From: Chloracidobacterium sp.
Lineage (GTDB): Bacteria; Acidobacteriota; Blastocatellia; Pyrinomonadales; Pyrinomonadaceae
Length of the DNA stretch: 64,000 nt
Reading direction: 5' to 3'
Assembly: GCA_015075585.1 (NCBI GenBank)
Contig: JABTUB010000001.1
Span: 558,001-622,000, forward strand
Part shown: positions 46,159 through 58,854 of the stretch, in pieces
Layout: each line of letters starts with the position of its first letter
Position numbering within the stretch: position 1 is the stretch's first letter
Made by a program: the position numbers and the translations under genes
The notes under the pieces: generated by a model
The model's database searches: none
What the model was told of the DNA's origin: nothing
Seen by the model: the letters and a program-made list of their open reading frames with translations, nothing else

Positions 46159-47325
46159 ATGAAGGTATTTAGAAAGGTCATCTTTTGGCTGCACCTCATA
46201 ACAGGTGTGATCGGCGGCATTGTTATATTCGTAATGTGTGTTACAGGTGCGGTGCTGTCGTTCGAAAAGAATATTGTCAATTACGTTGAAGGCGATCAGC
46301 AGCGGGTGGCGGGTGTGCAGGGCGAAGGACTGCCGGTCAGCGCCCTGCTGGCGTCGGCTTCGAATGCTCGGCCCGATGCAAAGGCTGCCTCGATAACGCT
46401 TTCAAGTGATCCGAATGCAGCAGCCGTCGTGTCGCTCGGGCGTGACGGAAGGCTTTTTATCGATCCGTATTCGGGCAAAGTGCTGGGCGAAGGGAATGCG
46501 GCGGTTCGAAGTTTTTTTGCGGCGACGACATCTCTCCATCGGTGGCTTGCACTCGAAGGCGACGGACGTGCGTGGGGTAAAGCCGTTACAGGTTTTTGCA
46601 ATGCGTTGTTCTTGGTCCTCGCTATTACGGGCATGTATATTTGGATGCCGCGGCGGCTGAATCTGCGGCACATTCGGCCCGTTGTTTGGTTCCGTAAGAC
46701 ACATACGGGCAGAGCGAGAGATTTTAACTGGCATAACGTGGCAGGTTTCTGGTGTTCGTTGGTGCTGATCGTGCTGACTGCGACCGGAATGGTCATATCG
46801 TATAAATGGGCGAGCGACCTTGTGTATAAGGTAACCGGGAACGATCCGCCCGTTCAGCAGGCGGCAAAGGATCCCGGTGCTCCGGCTATGCCGCAAGTTC
46901 CGGCGTCGCCCGATAGGATCGATGCACTGTGGGCCGCTGCGATGATGCGAAACGATGGCTGGAAGACCGTTTCGCTGCGGCTGCCGGTAGTCGAAGAGGC
47001 TGTTTTTACGGTCGATGAGGGCAAGTATCTGAATATCTTCGGCCGCTCGACACTAACGCTGTTGTCGGCAACGGGCGAGGCAGCGAAATGGGAGCCTTAC
47101 GGAGAAAGGAATACCGGGCAGCAGCTTCGCCTCTGGATGCGTTTTACACACACGGGCGAATCCTTCGGGCTGATCGGCCAGGCCGTCGGCTTTATAGCGT
47201 GTCTTGGCGGAGCCCTTCTTGTCTATACGGGTTTCGCACTGGTTCTGCGCCGAGCCGCACGATGGCTGAGGCGTCCGCGTACGATCCGAACCGGGCAAGT
47301 CCCGCTTGCGGAAGGCGGAATGTAA
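46159..47325 (+). CDS. PepSY-associated TM helix protein (iron-regulated membrane protein)
   Basis: 388 residues from ATG 46159, chosen over an in-frame TTG at 46105 that overlaps the Fur-like box. Four membrane spans: the first at ~10-30 (VIFWLHLITGVIGGIVIFVM), a periplasmic PepSY-like region with IDPYSGKVLGEGN, a span at ~155-175 followed by WMPRR, then HNVAGFWCSLVLIVLTATGMVISY and a C-terminal pair. HLITG and WHNVAG His residues could carry haem. Members act as siderophore-interacting or iron-reducing partners of TonB systems, which agrees with the Fur-like operator. Confidence 0.87.
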   Translation: MKVFRKVIFWLHLITGVIGGIVIFVMCVTGAVLSFEKNIVNYVEGDQQRVAGVQGEGLPVSALLASASNARPDAKAASITLSSDPNAAAVVSLGRDGRLFIDPYSGKVLGEGNAAVRSFFAATTSLHRWLALEGDGRAWGKAVTGFCNALFLVLAITGMYIWMPRRLNLRHIRPVVWFRKTHTGRARDFNWHNVAGFWCSLVLIVLTATGMVISYKWASDLVYKVTGNDPPVQQAAKDPGAPAMPQVPASPDRIDALWAAAMMRNDGWKTVSLRLPVVEEAVFTVDEGKYLNIFGRSTLTLLSATGEAAKWEPYGERNTGQQLRLWMRFTHTGESFGLIGQAVGFIACLGGALLVYTGFALVLRRAARWLRRPRTIRTGQVPLAEGGM

Positions 47326-47363
47326 CGCCCGAAAGTAATAGTCGGAAACTTTGACCATACTTC

Positions 47364-47404
47364 CAAGGCAGGCGTCCTTTCTTTGAAGAATGATGCCTGC
47401 CTTG
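47364..47404. other. 10-bp perfect inverted repeat between the PepSY and MFS genes
   Basis: CAAGGCAGGC (47364-47373) and GCCTGCCTTG (47395-47404) can form a strong stem with a 21-base loop. It follows the PepSY gene by 38 bp but has no T-run, so it may be a rho-independent-like transcript end without tract, or an operator for the MFS gene starting at 47463. Confidence 0.5.
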
Positions 47405-47462
47405 CCCACTTATGATCTCGTCGGATTAAAAATTCCCTTCGCACTCGGTATTCTGTACTCAG

Positions 47463-48725
47463 ATGCGGTCGCTGAGTTATGCAGAGCTGATCCGCGGGAA
47501 CCGCAATTTCCGCAATTTGCTCGCCGGGCAATTTATTTCGGAGTTGGGCAACTGGTTCAACTTCATTGCCGGCCTCGGCTTGGTGCGCCTTGTATCTGAT
47601 GCGTCTCCTATCGCAGCCGGACTGTTCTTTGTCGCAAGGCTTATCCCCTTCGCGTTGATGTCGCCGATCGCGGGTACGTTCGTGGATAGATTCTCGCGGC
47701 GGACGGTAATGATCGTTACCGACCTTCTGCGCGGCGGCGTTGCGCTCTCATTTTTACTCGTCCGCGATGACAGCGGCCTTTGGATCGCGTACGTTGCAAC
47801 CGTAATAATGCATACTTCAGGAGCCTTTTTCGATGGTGCGAAGAATGCTGCAACGCCAAATTTGACCGGGCAAGAAGGGCTTTTGGCAGGAACCGCATTG
47901 ATGTTCTCGACTCGATTTCTGCTGATGGCCGTCGGCTCGGCACTCGGCGGCTGGGCATCGGCGGCTTTCGGGTACGAGGTGGCATTTATCATAAATGCCG
48001 CTTCATTCTTCGTCTCGGCGTGGACGGTTTGGATGATACCTGAAGAGGCGACGCGCGATGATGCGACCGCTGCTCGGATGCGTGGAAAGACCGAGCGTTC
48101 GTCCTTTGTCACGGAATTGAAAGAAGGAGTTCATTACGCGTTCACAGAGCATTTCGCTTTGACGATCTTGCTTCTGAATATGATCTGGGCGACCGGCGGC
48201 GGTGCGGTGAACATTATCTTCGAACGGCTCGGCGGTGTGTATTTTGTTCAGGCCGAGGGCTGGAACGCCGACATGGCAGTGGCGATACTTTGGACGGCAA
48301 CCGGACTCGGACTGACGGTCGGAATGCTGATCGCGCACCGCACCTCGATATGGCTCGACCGAAAGGGGACGAACCGCGCGTTCGTCGGTTGGACGCTGAT
48401 AATTCACGGGGTCATTTTTGCTTTAGCGGTCTTTATGCCGACGCTGATGCTTTTCTCGGTCGCTGTCTTTATCTCGCGAACGATCATCGGCGTCGAATAT
48501 GCCGTGCAGGAGACGATGTTCCAACGGAGCCTGCCGGATCATATTCGCGGACGCATTTCGACACTTGACCGCGGTGCGGAGCTAACTGTGTTCGGCATCA
48601 TGAGTTACGGCGCAAGTGAACTGATGTATTACATGACGCCGCAAACGCTGACGGTGATCTCAGGAATATTATCGGCGATGGCGGGTGTTGTGTGGTTTGT
48701 AAGGGAGCGTCCGGCTAGGCAGTAA
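47463..48725 (+). CDS. major facilitator superfamily transporter
   Basis: 420 residues, 10-12 membrane spans. ISELGNWFNFIAGLGLVRLV in span 1, the loop 2-3 motif GTFVDRFSRRTVMI (MFS motif A: GxxxDRxxRR), and a central loop at ~190-215 are visible. It resembles the MFS_3/enterobactin-exporter-like group, which exports siderophores or drugs. Following a Fur-box-controlled gene, siderophore export is possible but not shown. Its last 11 bp overlap the convergent gene at 48715. Confidence 0.85.
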   Translation: MRSLSYAELIRGNRNFRNLLAGQFISELGNWFNFIAGLGLVRLVSDASPIAAGLFFVARLIPFALMSPIAGTFVDRFSRRTVMIVTDLLRGGVALSFLLVRDDSGLWIAYVATVIMHTSGAFFDGAKNAATPNLTGQEGLLAGTALMFSTRFLLMAVGSALGGWASAAFGYEVAFIINAASFFVSAWTVWMIPEEATRDDATAARMRGKTERSSFVTELKEGVHYAFTEHFALTILLLNMIWATGGGAVNIIFERLGGVYFVQAEGWNADMAVAILWTATGLGLTVGMLIAHRTSIWLDRKGTNRAFVGWTLIIHGVIFALAVFMPTLMLFSVAVFISRTIIGVEYAVQETMFQRSLPDHIRGRISTLDRGAELTVFGIMSYGASELMYYMTPQTLTVISGILSAMAGVVWFVRERPARQ

Positions 48726-49662
48726 CGATGACGGCCTTCGTGCCTGTAAGTTCGGTGAGGTCTTTTGTATAAAGCGTGTCAACGCGGCGGTGTTTGCCGA
48801 CGGCCTCGACGATATCATCGGCGCTAATAAAGCCGGTTTCCATATGGGCGATCGCCCATGTTCGGATATTGGATGCGACCTCGAGCAGGCGGCCGAGCAT
48901 TGAAAGATAATGGGATTTCGTAGCGGTCGCTCCGCCGAACGTCCCTTGATATCGCAGCTCCAGATCGTTCCAAAGATCGTCACGGCCCTGCATCCACTCC
49001 TCTTCCCATGCGGACGCGGCCAGCGATTCGCGGATCGAATGCGTGTGCGGCTCAGGCAGCCGCAGGAACAAAAGCTCATTAAAATTCTCGATCACGGCGG
49101 TATCAGCCAGGAAGTCTTCTGCTGTGTCGCTGCGAAAGATATTTGTGCTGCCGTTATCGAACGGTTCCGGCTCGATCGACCACAGGCGGCGGAACGCGAC
49201 CGAGAGCGGCCGCCGGAACTGCCGCGTTTCTTCGGAAAAGCTCAATGCATACCGCCCGGCACCGATAGCAAGGTTCGCGGCAATTGCCCTTGAAACGGGC
49301 GATGCCAGGTTGTCGATATTGCGCCGCACATTGTCGAACCACCAGGCGTCCGGCTCTCTGAACCAATTCAGCAGCGAAGGATTTTCGAGCTTGTAGCCCG
49401 GAACGTACGCATCGTCGAGGACAACACCGACCTCATCATCGCTGAGCAGGTGCGAGTTATTGACGATCCGGGCATATCCGGCGGCGGCCGATGAACGCAG
49501 GCGGTCATTGGCAGCAACCTTTACTCCGCAGCGTTTCAGGTACGCGGGCAATGCTGTATCAGGCGATAACGGGATCGATACCGAGCTGAACTTCTGCCGC
49601 CGAAGCACGCTCATTTCAAAGGCAAGGAGGCCTTTCGGAAAGGTTTTTGATGCCGTGTTCAT
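48715..49662 (-). CDS. unrecognised protein, third gene of the DnaJ/HD-like operon
   Basis: 315 residues, no signal peptide, soluble. I do not recognise the family. A stretch near residues 40-75 (YLKRCGVKVAANDRLRSSAA, then YARIVNN) recalls the SAM-binding ND segment of D12-class DNA adenine methyltransferases, but no (D/N)PPY catalytic motif is present, so any relation would be degenerate. It overlaps the HD-like gene by 4 bp (ATGA), so the products are probably made together. Confidence 0.7.
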   Translation of the reverse strand: MNTASKTFPKGLLAFEMSVLRRQKFSSVSIPLSPDTALPAYLKRCGVKVAANDRLRSSAAAGYARIVNNSHLLSDDEVGVVLDDAYVPGYKLENPSLLNWFREPDAWWFDNVRRNIDNLASPVSRAIAANLAIGAGRYALSFSEETRQFRRPLSVAFRRLWSIEPEPFDNGSTNIFRSDTAEDFLADTAVIENFNELLFLRLPEPHTHSIRESLAASAWEEEWMQGRDDLWNDLELRYQGTFGGATATKSHYLSMLGRLLEVASNIRTWAIAHMETGFISADDIVEAVGKHRRVDTLYTKDLTELTGTKAVIVTA

Positions 49663-50270
49663 ATCAGCTCGCTGTCCGAGGAAAGATCATACCCGGCGAG
49701 AGGCATTTCGAGAAATGCCTTTACGACCGACGGATCGAATTCAATGGCTGCCCAATCGACCAAATGCCGACGTGCCATCTGTTCGGTCATCGCATTTCGG
49801 AACGGGCGTTCGTTGATCAGCGCAAAGTATGAATCGACGACGCGTAACAGCCGCGCCGCAAGCGGAATGGCATCGCCCGAAAGAGCATCCGGGTAGCCCA
49901 TGCCGTTCCACCATTCGTGATGCCAACGCACGATAAGCTGAACACTTCGCGGAAGTTCGAGCTTCGCCGCAGATTGTTCGCCGATCACAGGATGCCTTTG
50001 CAGATCTGTACGTTCGAGGGCGGTTAACTGCCTCGGTTCCGAGATATATTCGCGGGCCATAAGGACCTCACCGATGTTTCGAATGAGAGCGGCTTGCTGA
50101 AGTAGGAGCCTGTCGTTCTCGTTCATCCCAAAGACCTCGGCGAGCCTGTCCGCGGCTTCTGCAACTCTGGCAGAGTGGCCGGCAGGGTAGCCCTCGAACA
50201 GGTCACAGTCAGAGGCCGTGCTGATGAGCTGTTCTTCGAATTTGGATGTCGGTGCAGTAACGCTGTACAC
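49659..50270 (-). CDS. degenerate HD-GYP-type domain protein (HD dyad lost)
   Basis: 203 residues following the HD-GYP pattern: GHSARVAEAADRLA with His32, RHPVIGEQ with His93, WHHEWWNGMGYP (116-127) and IPLAARLLRVVDSY with Asp146. The defining HD pair, in LLHDIGK in active members, is ALIRNIGEV (Arg64-Asn65). Without it the di-metal centre should not form, so cyclic-di-GMP hydrolysis is doubtful and ligand binding is more likely. Active family domains are normally coupled to receivers; this one stands alone downstream of a PATAN-DnaJ-TPR gene, 57 bp away. Confidence 0.83.
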   Translation of the reverse strand: MYSVTAPTSKFEEQLISTASDCDLFEGYPAGHSARVAEAADRLAEVFGMNENDRLLLQQAALIRNIGEVLMAREYISEPRQLTALERTDLQRHPVIGEQSAAKLELPRSVQLIVRWHHEWWNGMGYPDALSGDAIPLAARLLRVVDSYFALINERPFRNAMTEQMARRHLVDWAAIEFDPSVVKAFLEMPLAGYDLSSDSELI

Positions 50271-50327
50271 GAATTGTAATTTGAACGCTTTTGCCGGTAA
50301 CTTTCAAGCGCGAGCGGACAGAACGCG

Positions 50328-51869
50328 CTATTTGATGCTCTGAAGCAGCTCACGCGCTTCGTTGTCGTTGGGAAAGATCGCCAAAAGACGCTTCAATTCG
50401 CCCTCGGCACGCTTAAAGAGCTTTTGGCTTATAAAGAACTCGGCAAGCATTCTGCGGTATTCGGGTTCGCGCTCGTCTAAACGGATAGCTGCTTGCAGTT
50501 CGGCCTCCGCCTGATGGCGCTTTTTGGCATCAACAGCAAGGCACTTGCCGTAGAACGCATGGTAGCGTGCATTCTCAGGCGCAAAATGAACGGCACGTGC
50601 GAGAAAGACAGCCGCCCGCTCGGTATCGCCGTCGTGCAGAAGATCGAATCCATGCTCGAAACTCTGATGGGCTTGCTGAAGCTGCTGATAGGAGGCGCCG
50701 TCCGATGTCGCATCCGCGGCGTTAGATCCTGCAGACGTTTGCTTTTCTGAAAGTTCTTTCCTGACCTTGAAATCGTAAAGCTCACGCGATTGCTCGGTCT
50801 TGAGCGTTTCATGTGCCTGCGATATCTGTGTAAAGGCACTCTGCACACGCTGCTGCAATTCGGCTTCCGCTTTGTGGAAATGATCCGGGTGAAACTGCTT
50901 TGCGAGTGCGAAATATGACCGCTTGATCTCTGAAACTTCGGCCTTTACATCAACTCCGAGGGCGTCGTAGAACGTTTGCGCCGTTTCGACGCGTGCAAGG
51001 TATTCGTCGAGAGAGATCACCTCGACATCGTTCGTCGTATCAGCAGAGCCGTCGCCTTTTGCCGTATCTGCGGCCTTCACGGCGATCATCTTAGCTTCTT
51101 GTTTCAGTTCCAATCGTGCGTTCTTGATCGAGGCGATGGAAATATCGGTAAATGCCGGGTGCCAATCCTCGCGTTTTAGACATCCGATCAGCCAAAGCAT
51201 ATAGACCGCACGGATCGCTGTGCTCTCGTCGATGCCGACCTTCGGTATGAGATCGCGCGCCATCATAGGCTCATCGCCGATAGACATAAATGTACGAAGC
51301 TCATTGGGCGACAGCTCGATATGTTCCCGCGGGCCGCCTATTCGCCTGAATGTCTCATCGGGCCCTCTGAAGCGCGACATTATAACGGATGCCGGCATAA
51401 CACGTGCAAAATCAGCCAGCAATTGTGTTACGGCGATCTTGAATTCAAGGCCGTCACGCACGCGTGCCAGCGAGGAAAATGTCCATTCGCCCTCGATCCA
51501 GCTCATCAGGTCGATCACGATCGCACCGATCTGCTCAACAAAAAGAGCCTTTACGTCATCAGGCGATAAGAAATTCGCGGCTTGCAAAAACGCTGAGAAT
51601 TCCAGGTCATTTTGGAAATTCGGTATTCGCTGCAGGTCATCTTCATTGATACGGCCGCGTTTCAGCATCATATCGAAAAGCCGCGACGATCGGGCGTTCG
51701 ACACAGCAAAGACGAGACGGCCATTTCGAAAATAGGCGATGCACTTTTTCCCTTTTGCGGCGCACCTTAAGCTGCCGTTCAGCGAGGAGAGCGCGATCTC
51801 GGCGATCAACTCTGCGAACGAGTGCGACAGGAAATTTCCTGTTATCTCAAGGCTCGAGGTGTTTGACAT
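50328..51869 (-). CDS. DUF4388 (PATAN) - DnaJ - TPR protein
   Basis: 513 residues. Residues ~8-140 are a PATAN/DUF4388 domain (FAELIAEIALSSLNGSLRC, YFRNGRLVFAVSN), an adaptor domain found with two-component and gliding/type IV pili regulators. A winged-helix-like middle follows, then a J-domain at ~298-365 (YDALGVDVKAEVSEIKRSYF, HPD at 327-329) able to stimulate an Hsp70 partner, and three TPR units to the end. The combination points to a regulatory chaperone-adaptor. It heads an operon with the degenerate HD-GYP gene and an unknown gene. Confidence 0.88.
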   Translation of the reverse strand: MSNTSSLEITGNFLSHSFAELIAEIALSSLNGSLRCAAKGKKCIAYFRNGRLVFAVSNARSSRLFDMMLKRGRINEDDLQRIPNFQNDLEFSAFLQAANFLSPDDVKALFVEQIGAIVIDLMSWIEGEWTFSSLARVRDGLEFKIAVTQLLADFARVMPASVIMSRFRGPDETFRRIGGPREHIELSPNELRTFMSIGDEPMMARDLIPKVGIDESTAIRAVYMLWLIGCLKREDWHPAFTDISIASIKNARLELKQEAKMIAVKAADTAKGDGSADTTNDVEVISLDEYLARVETAQTFYDALGVDVKAEVSEIKRSYFALAKQFHPDHFHKAEAELQQRVQSAFTQISQAHETLKTEQSRELYDFKVRKELSEKQTSAGSNAADATSDGASYQQLQQAHQSFEHGFDLLHDGDTERAAVFLARAVHFAPENARYHAFYGKCLAVDAKKRHQAEAELQAAIRLDEREPEYRRMLAEFFISQKLFKRAEGELKRLLAIFPNDNEARELLQSIK

Positions 51870-51989
51870 CGGAAAATAGGGAGTTCGGCCGAGGCAGGCC
51901 GGCCTTTTGAAATGATAACAAACTGTATAGGTAAAAGTTAAGGATATTTTTTAGCCCGCGACCCTTGTTTCTGATACGATTTGAGACTG

Positions 51990-52733
51990 ATGAGCGATAC
52001 GGGACTTGAGATCCGCGAGTGCACAGCCTTGGAGCAGCTTGCCGAGTGTGTCGAGCTTCAGCGTGAAGTATTTGCCTTGCCGGAGACGGAGATCTCGCCG
52101 GTGCGGCATTTTGTCGTTACAAAAAATGCAGGCGGCTTTACGCTCGGTGCTTATGATAATGGCCTATTGGCGGGCTTTGTTCTTAGCGTACCGGCTTTTT
52201 TGAGAGGTGAGCGCGCATTCTATTCGCACATGACGGGTGTTCGGTCCGAATACCAAAGTCATGGTGTCGGTGCAAAGCTGAAATGGGCGCAGCGTGAACG
52301 CGCCCTCGCTCTGGGAGTAAAATACATAAAGTGGACGTTCGAACCGGTAAAAGCGCGTAATGCTTACTTCAATCTTGAAAAACTCGGTGCCGTAGTAACG
52401 GAATTTATGGTCAATTTTTACGGTACCGACTATGGCTCGGCGGGCGGATCAGTTCCGCTTGCCAGCGACCGCCTGTTCGCCGAATGGTATTTGGAAAGCG
52501 AAAAGGTTCGCGCGCTTGCCGCGGGCGAAAGATACGTCGAAACGCGAACGCCCGCGGCCGAGATCGTTACGCTGAATGACTGGCCGGGCATTGTCGAGCG
52601 CGACCGGCGGCAAGCGGCCGCCGAACAGGCGCGCCTGAAGAAAGAATTCGAAACGGCATTCGGAAAAGGCCTCGTCGCGGGCGGATTTGTGCGTGATGCA
52701 GACGCACCGCGGTATCTGCTTTTCAAGGGTTAA
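51990..52733 (+). CDS. GNAT-family N-acetyltransferase
   Basis: 247 residues from ATG 51990 (an in-frame TTG nine bases earlier is less likely). The GNAT core is visible: FYSHMTGVRSEYQSHGVGAKLKWAQRERA carries the acetyl-CoA loop (QSHGVG), followed by the IKWTFEPVKARNAYFNLEKLGAV segment. The long C-terminal part resembles predicted chorismate/amine acetyltransferases of the COG3375 type. The substrate is unknown. It is divergent from the DUF4388 gene, sharing a 120-bp intergenic region. Confidence 0.83.
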   Translation: MSDTGLEIRECTALEQLAECVELQREVFALPETEISPVRHFVVTKNAGGFTLGAYDNGLLAGFVLSVPAFLRGERAFYSHMTGVRSEYQSHGVGAKLKWAQRERALALGVKYIKWTFEPVKARNAYFNLEKLGAVVTEFMVNFYGTDYGSAGGSVPLASDRLFAEWYLESEKVRALAAGERYVETRTPAAEIVTLNDWPGIVERDRRQAAAEQARLKKEFETAFGKGLVAGGFVRDADAPRYLLFKG

Positions 52734-52738
52734 AAATA

Positions 52739-52767
52739 TTGACCGACGGTATAACCGTGGTTATACT
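52739..52767 (+). promoter_or_regulatory. mazEF-type promoter with embedded operator palindrome
   Basis: TTGACC (52739-52744), 17 bp, then TATACT (52762-52767) make a near-ideal housekeeping promoter. A perfect inverted repeat GTATAAC-CGTG-GTTATAC (52749-52766) fills the spacer and covers most of the -10, as expected for autorepression by the antitoxin. The ATG is seven bases after the -10, so the mRNA should be leaderless or nearly so. Confidence 0.72.
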
Positions 52768-52773
52768 TTGAGT

Positions 52774-53003
52774 ATGAAAACAGCGATATCAGTTCCCGAC
52801 GAAGTATTCGAGCTAAGTGAAAAGCTTGCGAAGAAATTGAAAGTTTCGCGCAGTGCTGTATTTGCCATGGGCATTGAAAAATTAAAAGACGATATGGATC
52901 GCAATGCCCGCATCGCCCGTATAAATAGGGTCTGTGATGAAGTCGATACGTCCGTCGATCCGGTTTTGAAGGAATATACACGAAGGAAGCTCCGAAATAT
53001 TGA

Positions 53004-53013
<10 letters not shown>
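52774..53013 (+). CDS. ribbon-helix-helix antitoxin (MazE-like)
   Basis: 79 residues. The N-terminus KTAISVPDEVFELSEKLAKK followed by LKVSRSAVFAMGIEKL is the ribbon-helix-helix DNA-binding pattern of MazE/CopG-type antitoxins; the C-terminal third is charged and likely wraps the toxin. It overlaps the MazF-like gene by 10 bp and sits directly behind a promoter/operator, the classic toxin-antitoxin layout. A longer frame back to 52687 would start inside the acetyltransferase gene and is not used. Confidence 0.87.
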
Positions 53014-55949
<2,936 letters not shown>

Positions 55950-56149
55950 TCCGTGACATCATAATGTCAAAGACGGTCGAAGAACGCTTTCTTATGTGCG
56001 CCCAAATGTACGAGGATGCAAAGGAGTTCGCCAGGATCGGAATGCCTGCGAGTCTTTCACAGCTCGAACAGGAACGTTACATCTTCAAACGCATTCACGG
56101 CGAATTTCCGGAGGATCTGGTAAAGACCATTCCTGACCATTGGTATTGA

Positions 56150-56415
56150 GACGGTTGGTGAATTTTGCGTTCTAAGCTCGGCGTTAAGATATAGTGAACG
56201 CGCCTCGTACTTAGCGACTAGATCGCGATAACGGCAAGAGACATATCTAAAAAGAGCGTAAAAGACTAATTATTGCAGTCTTAGACAGTAGTGCCTCTGT
56301 ACGAACGCACTGGGCTTTTGGAACTTTATTTCTGCCGGATGCCTGACGGCCTACTATGCGTATAAACGTCGCGGCGAACGCAGACAGATCAAGCGTTTGA
56401 TGCGGGCATGCCTCG
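56150..56415. other. 266-bp stretch left of the IS3 remnant, no gene recognised
   Basis: AT-rich DNA with several stop codons in each frame. A plus-strand frame near 56351-56440 reads TAYYAYKRRGERRQIKRL; it could be transposase debris but matches nothing I can name. No RNA gene seen. Confidence 0.3.
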
Positions 56416-56718
56416 ATGTCCTGCGGCGATCGGGCCGAGCAAAACGGCGTCGAACTCGAATTCATCAAGCCCGGTCGCCCGATGCAAAACGGCTTTATCG
56501 AACGATTTAACCGTACATATCGACAGGCAATTCTCGATATGTACATCTTTGACAGTTTGGACGAAGTACGAGAACTGACGTCCCGATGGATCGACTTCTA
56601 CAACCATCGCCGTCCGCATGATTCGCTCGGAGGCATGCCTCCAAGCGAATCAAACGAACCAGTTCTCCCTAACCCGAAAACTCCAGTTTAGATTGGTAAC
56701 AATCAGGGGAGGTTTACA
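56416..56718 (+). mobile_element. right-end remnant of an IS3-family element (3' part of orfB plus terminal repeat)
   Basis: The frame ending at 56691 encodes the last ~85 residues of an IS3-type integrase-core transposase: AEQNGVELEFIKPGRPMQNG, FIERFNRTYR with the catalytic Glu, and WIDFYNHRRPHDSLGG. The first two DDE Asp residues and all upstream parts are missing. The terminal inverted repeat at 56695-56718 ends AGGGGAGGTTTACA and pairs with the left end at 41243 at 21 of 24 positions. No intact copy lies in the window. Confidence 0.8.
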
Positions 56719-56861
56719 GTTGTAAGAGCCCTGTTTCCAAGATGGTATGGTATGATAACGCTTCGATGTTTTGTGCGAGTTTGATCGTGGTTCTTTTGAG
56801 CAAAAAGAGCTGATCGCGTATCGAGATCACTACTAGTTTCTAAAAAATAACTTCAACTAAA

Positions 56862-58127
56862 ATGACAGGGTTTTTCACGACAAACATTTCTGAGGTTGAT
56901 CCGTTGATCAGCGATGCGATCAATAATGAGGCTCGGCGGCAGGCTTCGGGGCTTGAGCTGATCGCCTCAGAGAACTTTGTTTCGCAAGCGGTGCTTGACG
57001 CGATGGGCACGGTGTTTACGAACAAATATGCCGAAGGGTATCCGGGCAAGCGGTACTACGGCGGCTGTGAATTCGCCGATGTGGTCGAAAGCGCCGCCAT
57101 TGAACGCGCAAAACAGCTCTTTGGTGCCGATCATGCCAATGTCCAGCCGCACAGCGGCGCACAGGCGAATATTTCGGTGCTGCTCACGGCTCTCGAGCAT
57201 GGCGATCAGATCCTCGGCATGAATCTGTCGCACGGCGGCCATCTGACGCACGGGCATCCGCTGAATTTTTCGGGGATAAATTACAAGGTCGCCGACTACG
57301 GAGTTGAACGCGAAACCGAGCGTATAGATTACGATGAGCTGCAGCGTATCGCCGAAGACTGCAAGCCGAAGCTGCTCATCTGCGGTGCGTCGGCGTATCC
57401 GCGCATCATTGATTTTGAACGCATCGGCGAGATCGCACGCTCGGTCGGGGCAAAAGTGATGGCTGATATCGCGCACATCGCCGGAATGGTCGCTGCCGGA
57501 CTGCACCCGTCGCCGGTGCCGCATTGCGAATTCGTTACGACCACCACGCATAAGACGCTTCGCGGGCCGCGCGGCGGGCTGATACTTTGCCGCGAAGAGT
57601 TTGCCGCGGATATCAATCGGACCGTTTTCCCCGGCGTGCAGGGTGGACCGCTTGTCCACATAATCGCGGCAAAAGCCGTCGCATTCGGCGAAGCGCTTCG
57701 CGACGATTTCAAGACATATCAGCAGCAGATACTCGATAATGCGCAGGCACTAGCGGCGACGCTGAAAGACGCAGGGCTTCGCATTGTTTCGGGCGGCACC
57801 GATAATCACTTGCTGCTGGTGGATGTTTATATGGACGGCAAGGGGATCACGGGCAAGGCCGCCGAAAAAGCCCTCGATGAAGTACACATCACCGTTAACA
57901 AGAACACCATTCCGTTCGATACGCAGAAGCCTTTCACGGCATCGGGCATCAGGCTGGGAACGCCTGCGTTGACCACACGCGGAATGAAAGAGGACGAGAT
58001 GCGCTTGATAGGGAATATGATCGCCGCAGTGATACACGATCCCGAATCCGAAGAGGTCAAGGCGCGTGTGCGCCGCGAAGTACTCGATCTGACCGAAAAA
58101 TTCCCAATGTACGCCGCATGGGAATAG
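56862..58127 (+). CDS. glyA: serine hydroxymethyltransferase
   Basis: GlyA interconverts serine and glycine while charging tetrahydrofolate. The 421-residue product has the PLP lysine Lys231 in [27 protein letters not shown] (58-68), the [10 protein letters not shown] segment and [15 protein letters not shown]. Length and all key residues are normal. It begins 143 bp after the IS3 remnant, so part of its original upstream region may have been replaced by that element. Confidence 0.97.
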   Translation: MTGFFTTNISEVDPLISDAINNEARRQASGLELIASENFVSQAVLDAMGTVFTNKYAEGYPGKRYYGGCEFADVVESAAIERAKQLFGADHANVQPHSGAQANISVLLTALEHGDQILGMNLSHGGHLTHGHPLNFSGINYKVADYGVERETERIDYDELQRIAEDCKPKLLICGASAYPRIIDFERIGEIARSVGAKVMADIAHIAGMVAAGLHPSPVPHCEFVTTTTHKTLRGPRGGLILCREEFAADINRTVFPGVQGGPLVHIIAAKAVAFGEALRDDFKTYQQQILDNAQALAATLKDAGLRIVSGGTDNHLLLVDVYMDGKGITGKAAEKALDEVHITVNKNTIPFDTQKPFTASGIRLGTPALTTRGMKEDEMRLIGNMIAAVIHDPESEEVKARVRREVLDLTEKFPMYAAWE

Positions 58128-58189
58128 CTGAATTCAAATTCTAAAGGCGGCTCGGCCTACACAATGCATCGCGAACCCGCGAAAGCATG

Positions 58190-58798
58190 TTACGGCTTGT
58201 CCGGCCGCATTTCCGTGTATTCCAGCAGGTCTCGTGCTTCTTCCGAATTGAACTCATACGCCTTTTGTTCCAGGGCCGCGACGGCTATTTCGGCGTAAAG
58301 GGCGTCATCGAGCAGCGGAGCGATCGCTTGAACAGGAAGCTGCGTGAGCGTTTCGAAGGCGATCGCCCGTATCTGAGCAAGTTCGGTCTGGCGGGCTATT
58401 TCGGCGATCTCGCCGGGAGAATAGTATTCTTCGAGGCGGTCTGCCAGCTTGTCGAGCTTGTCGTAATCATTGTCGCGCAACGCACGGGTCGCAAGCTGTA
58501 TAAATACCTCGGCCGATGCCGAACGCATCTCGAGCATTCGGGCACAGGTCGCGGCAAGCAGCTTAATATCGTTAAATTTGGCCGCATCTGCACGCACCTC
58601 TTTCACTGACGACTGCTCGTCAAGTGCCGACAGCAGCGAGCTTAATTCCCAATCGGCATGGGCGTCATAAAACTGTTTTGAAGGGGAGGATGAGGCGGCG
58701 GAGCTTGTCTGCAAAGCACCGACGATCATCTTTTTGGTCTCGGGCCGCAAGCCCTTCCAGACATCTGCTACCCTTGTTCCTAGGTTCTCGATGATCAT
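58190..58798 (-). CDS. hypothetical helical protein
   Basis: 202 residues, soluble, predicted almost entirely alpha-helical and acidic. No recognised domain; the centre (SSVKEVRADAAKFNDIKLLAATCARMLE) could form helical hairpins. It is on the minus strand, convergent with glyA and downstream of two small minus-strand genes, but a 56-bp gap separates it from the next gene. Third-position GC bias fits a real gene. Confidence 0.68.
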   Translation of the reverse strand: MIIENLGTRVADVWKGLRPETKKMIVGALQTSSAASSSPSKQFYDAHADWELSSLLSALDEQSSVKEVRADAAKFNDIKLLAATCARMLEMRSASAEVFIQLATRALRDNDYDKLDKLADRLEEYYSPGEIAEIARQTELAQIRAIAFETLTQLPVQAIAPLLDDALYAEIAVAALEQKAYEFNSEEARDLLEYTEMRPDKP

Positions 58799-58854
58799 TT
58801 CAACAGTTCAAGTGTCCTATTAGCCGCGAGCGTTGTCAAGAAATCCGCAAGAGT

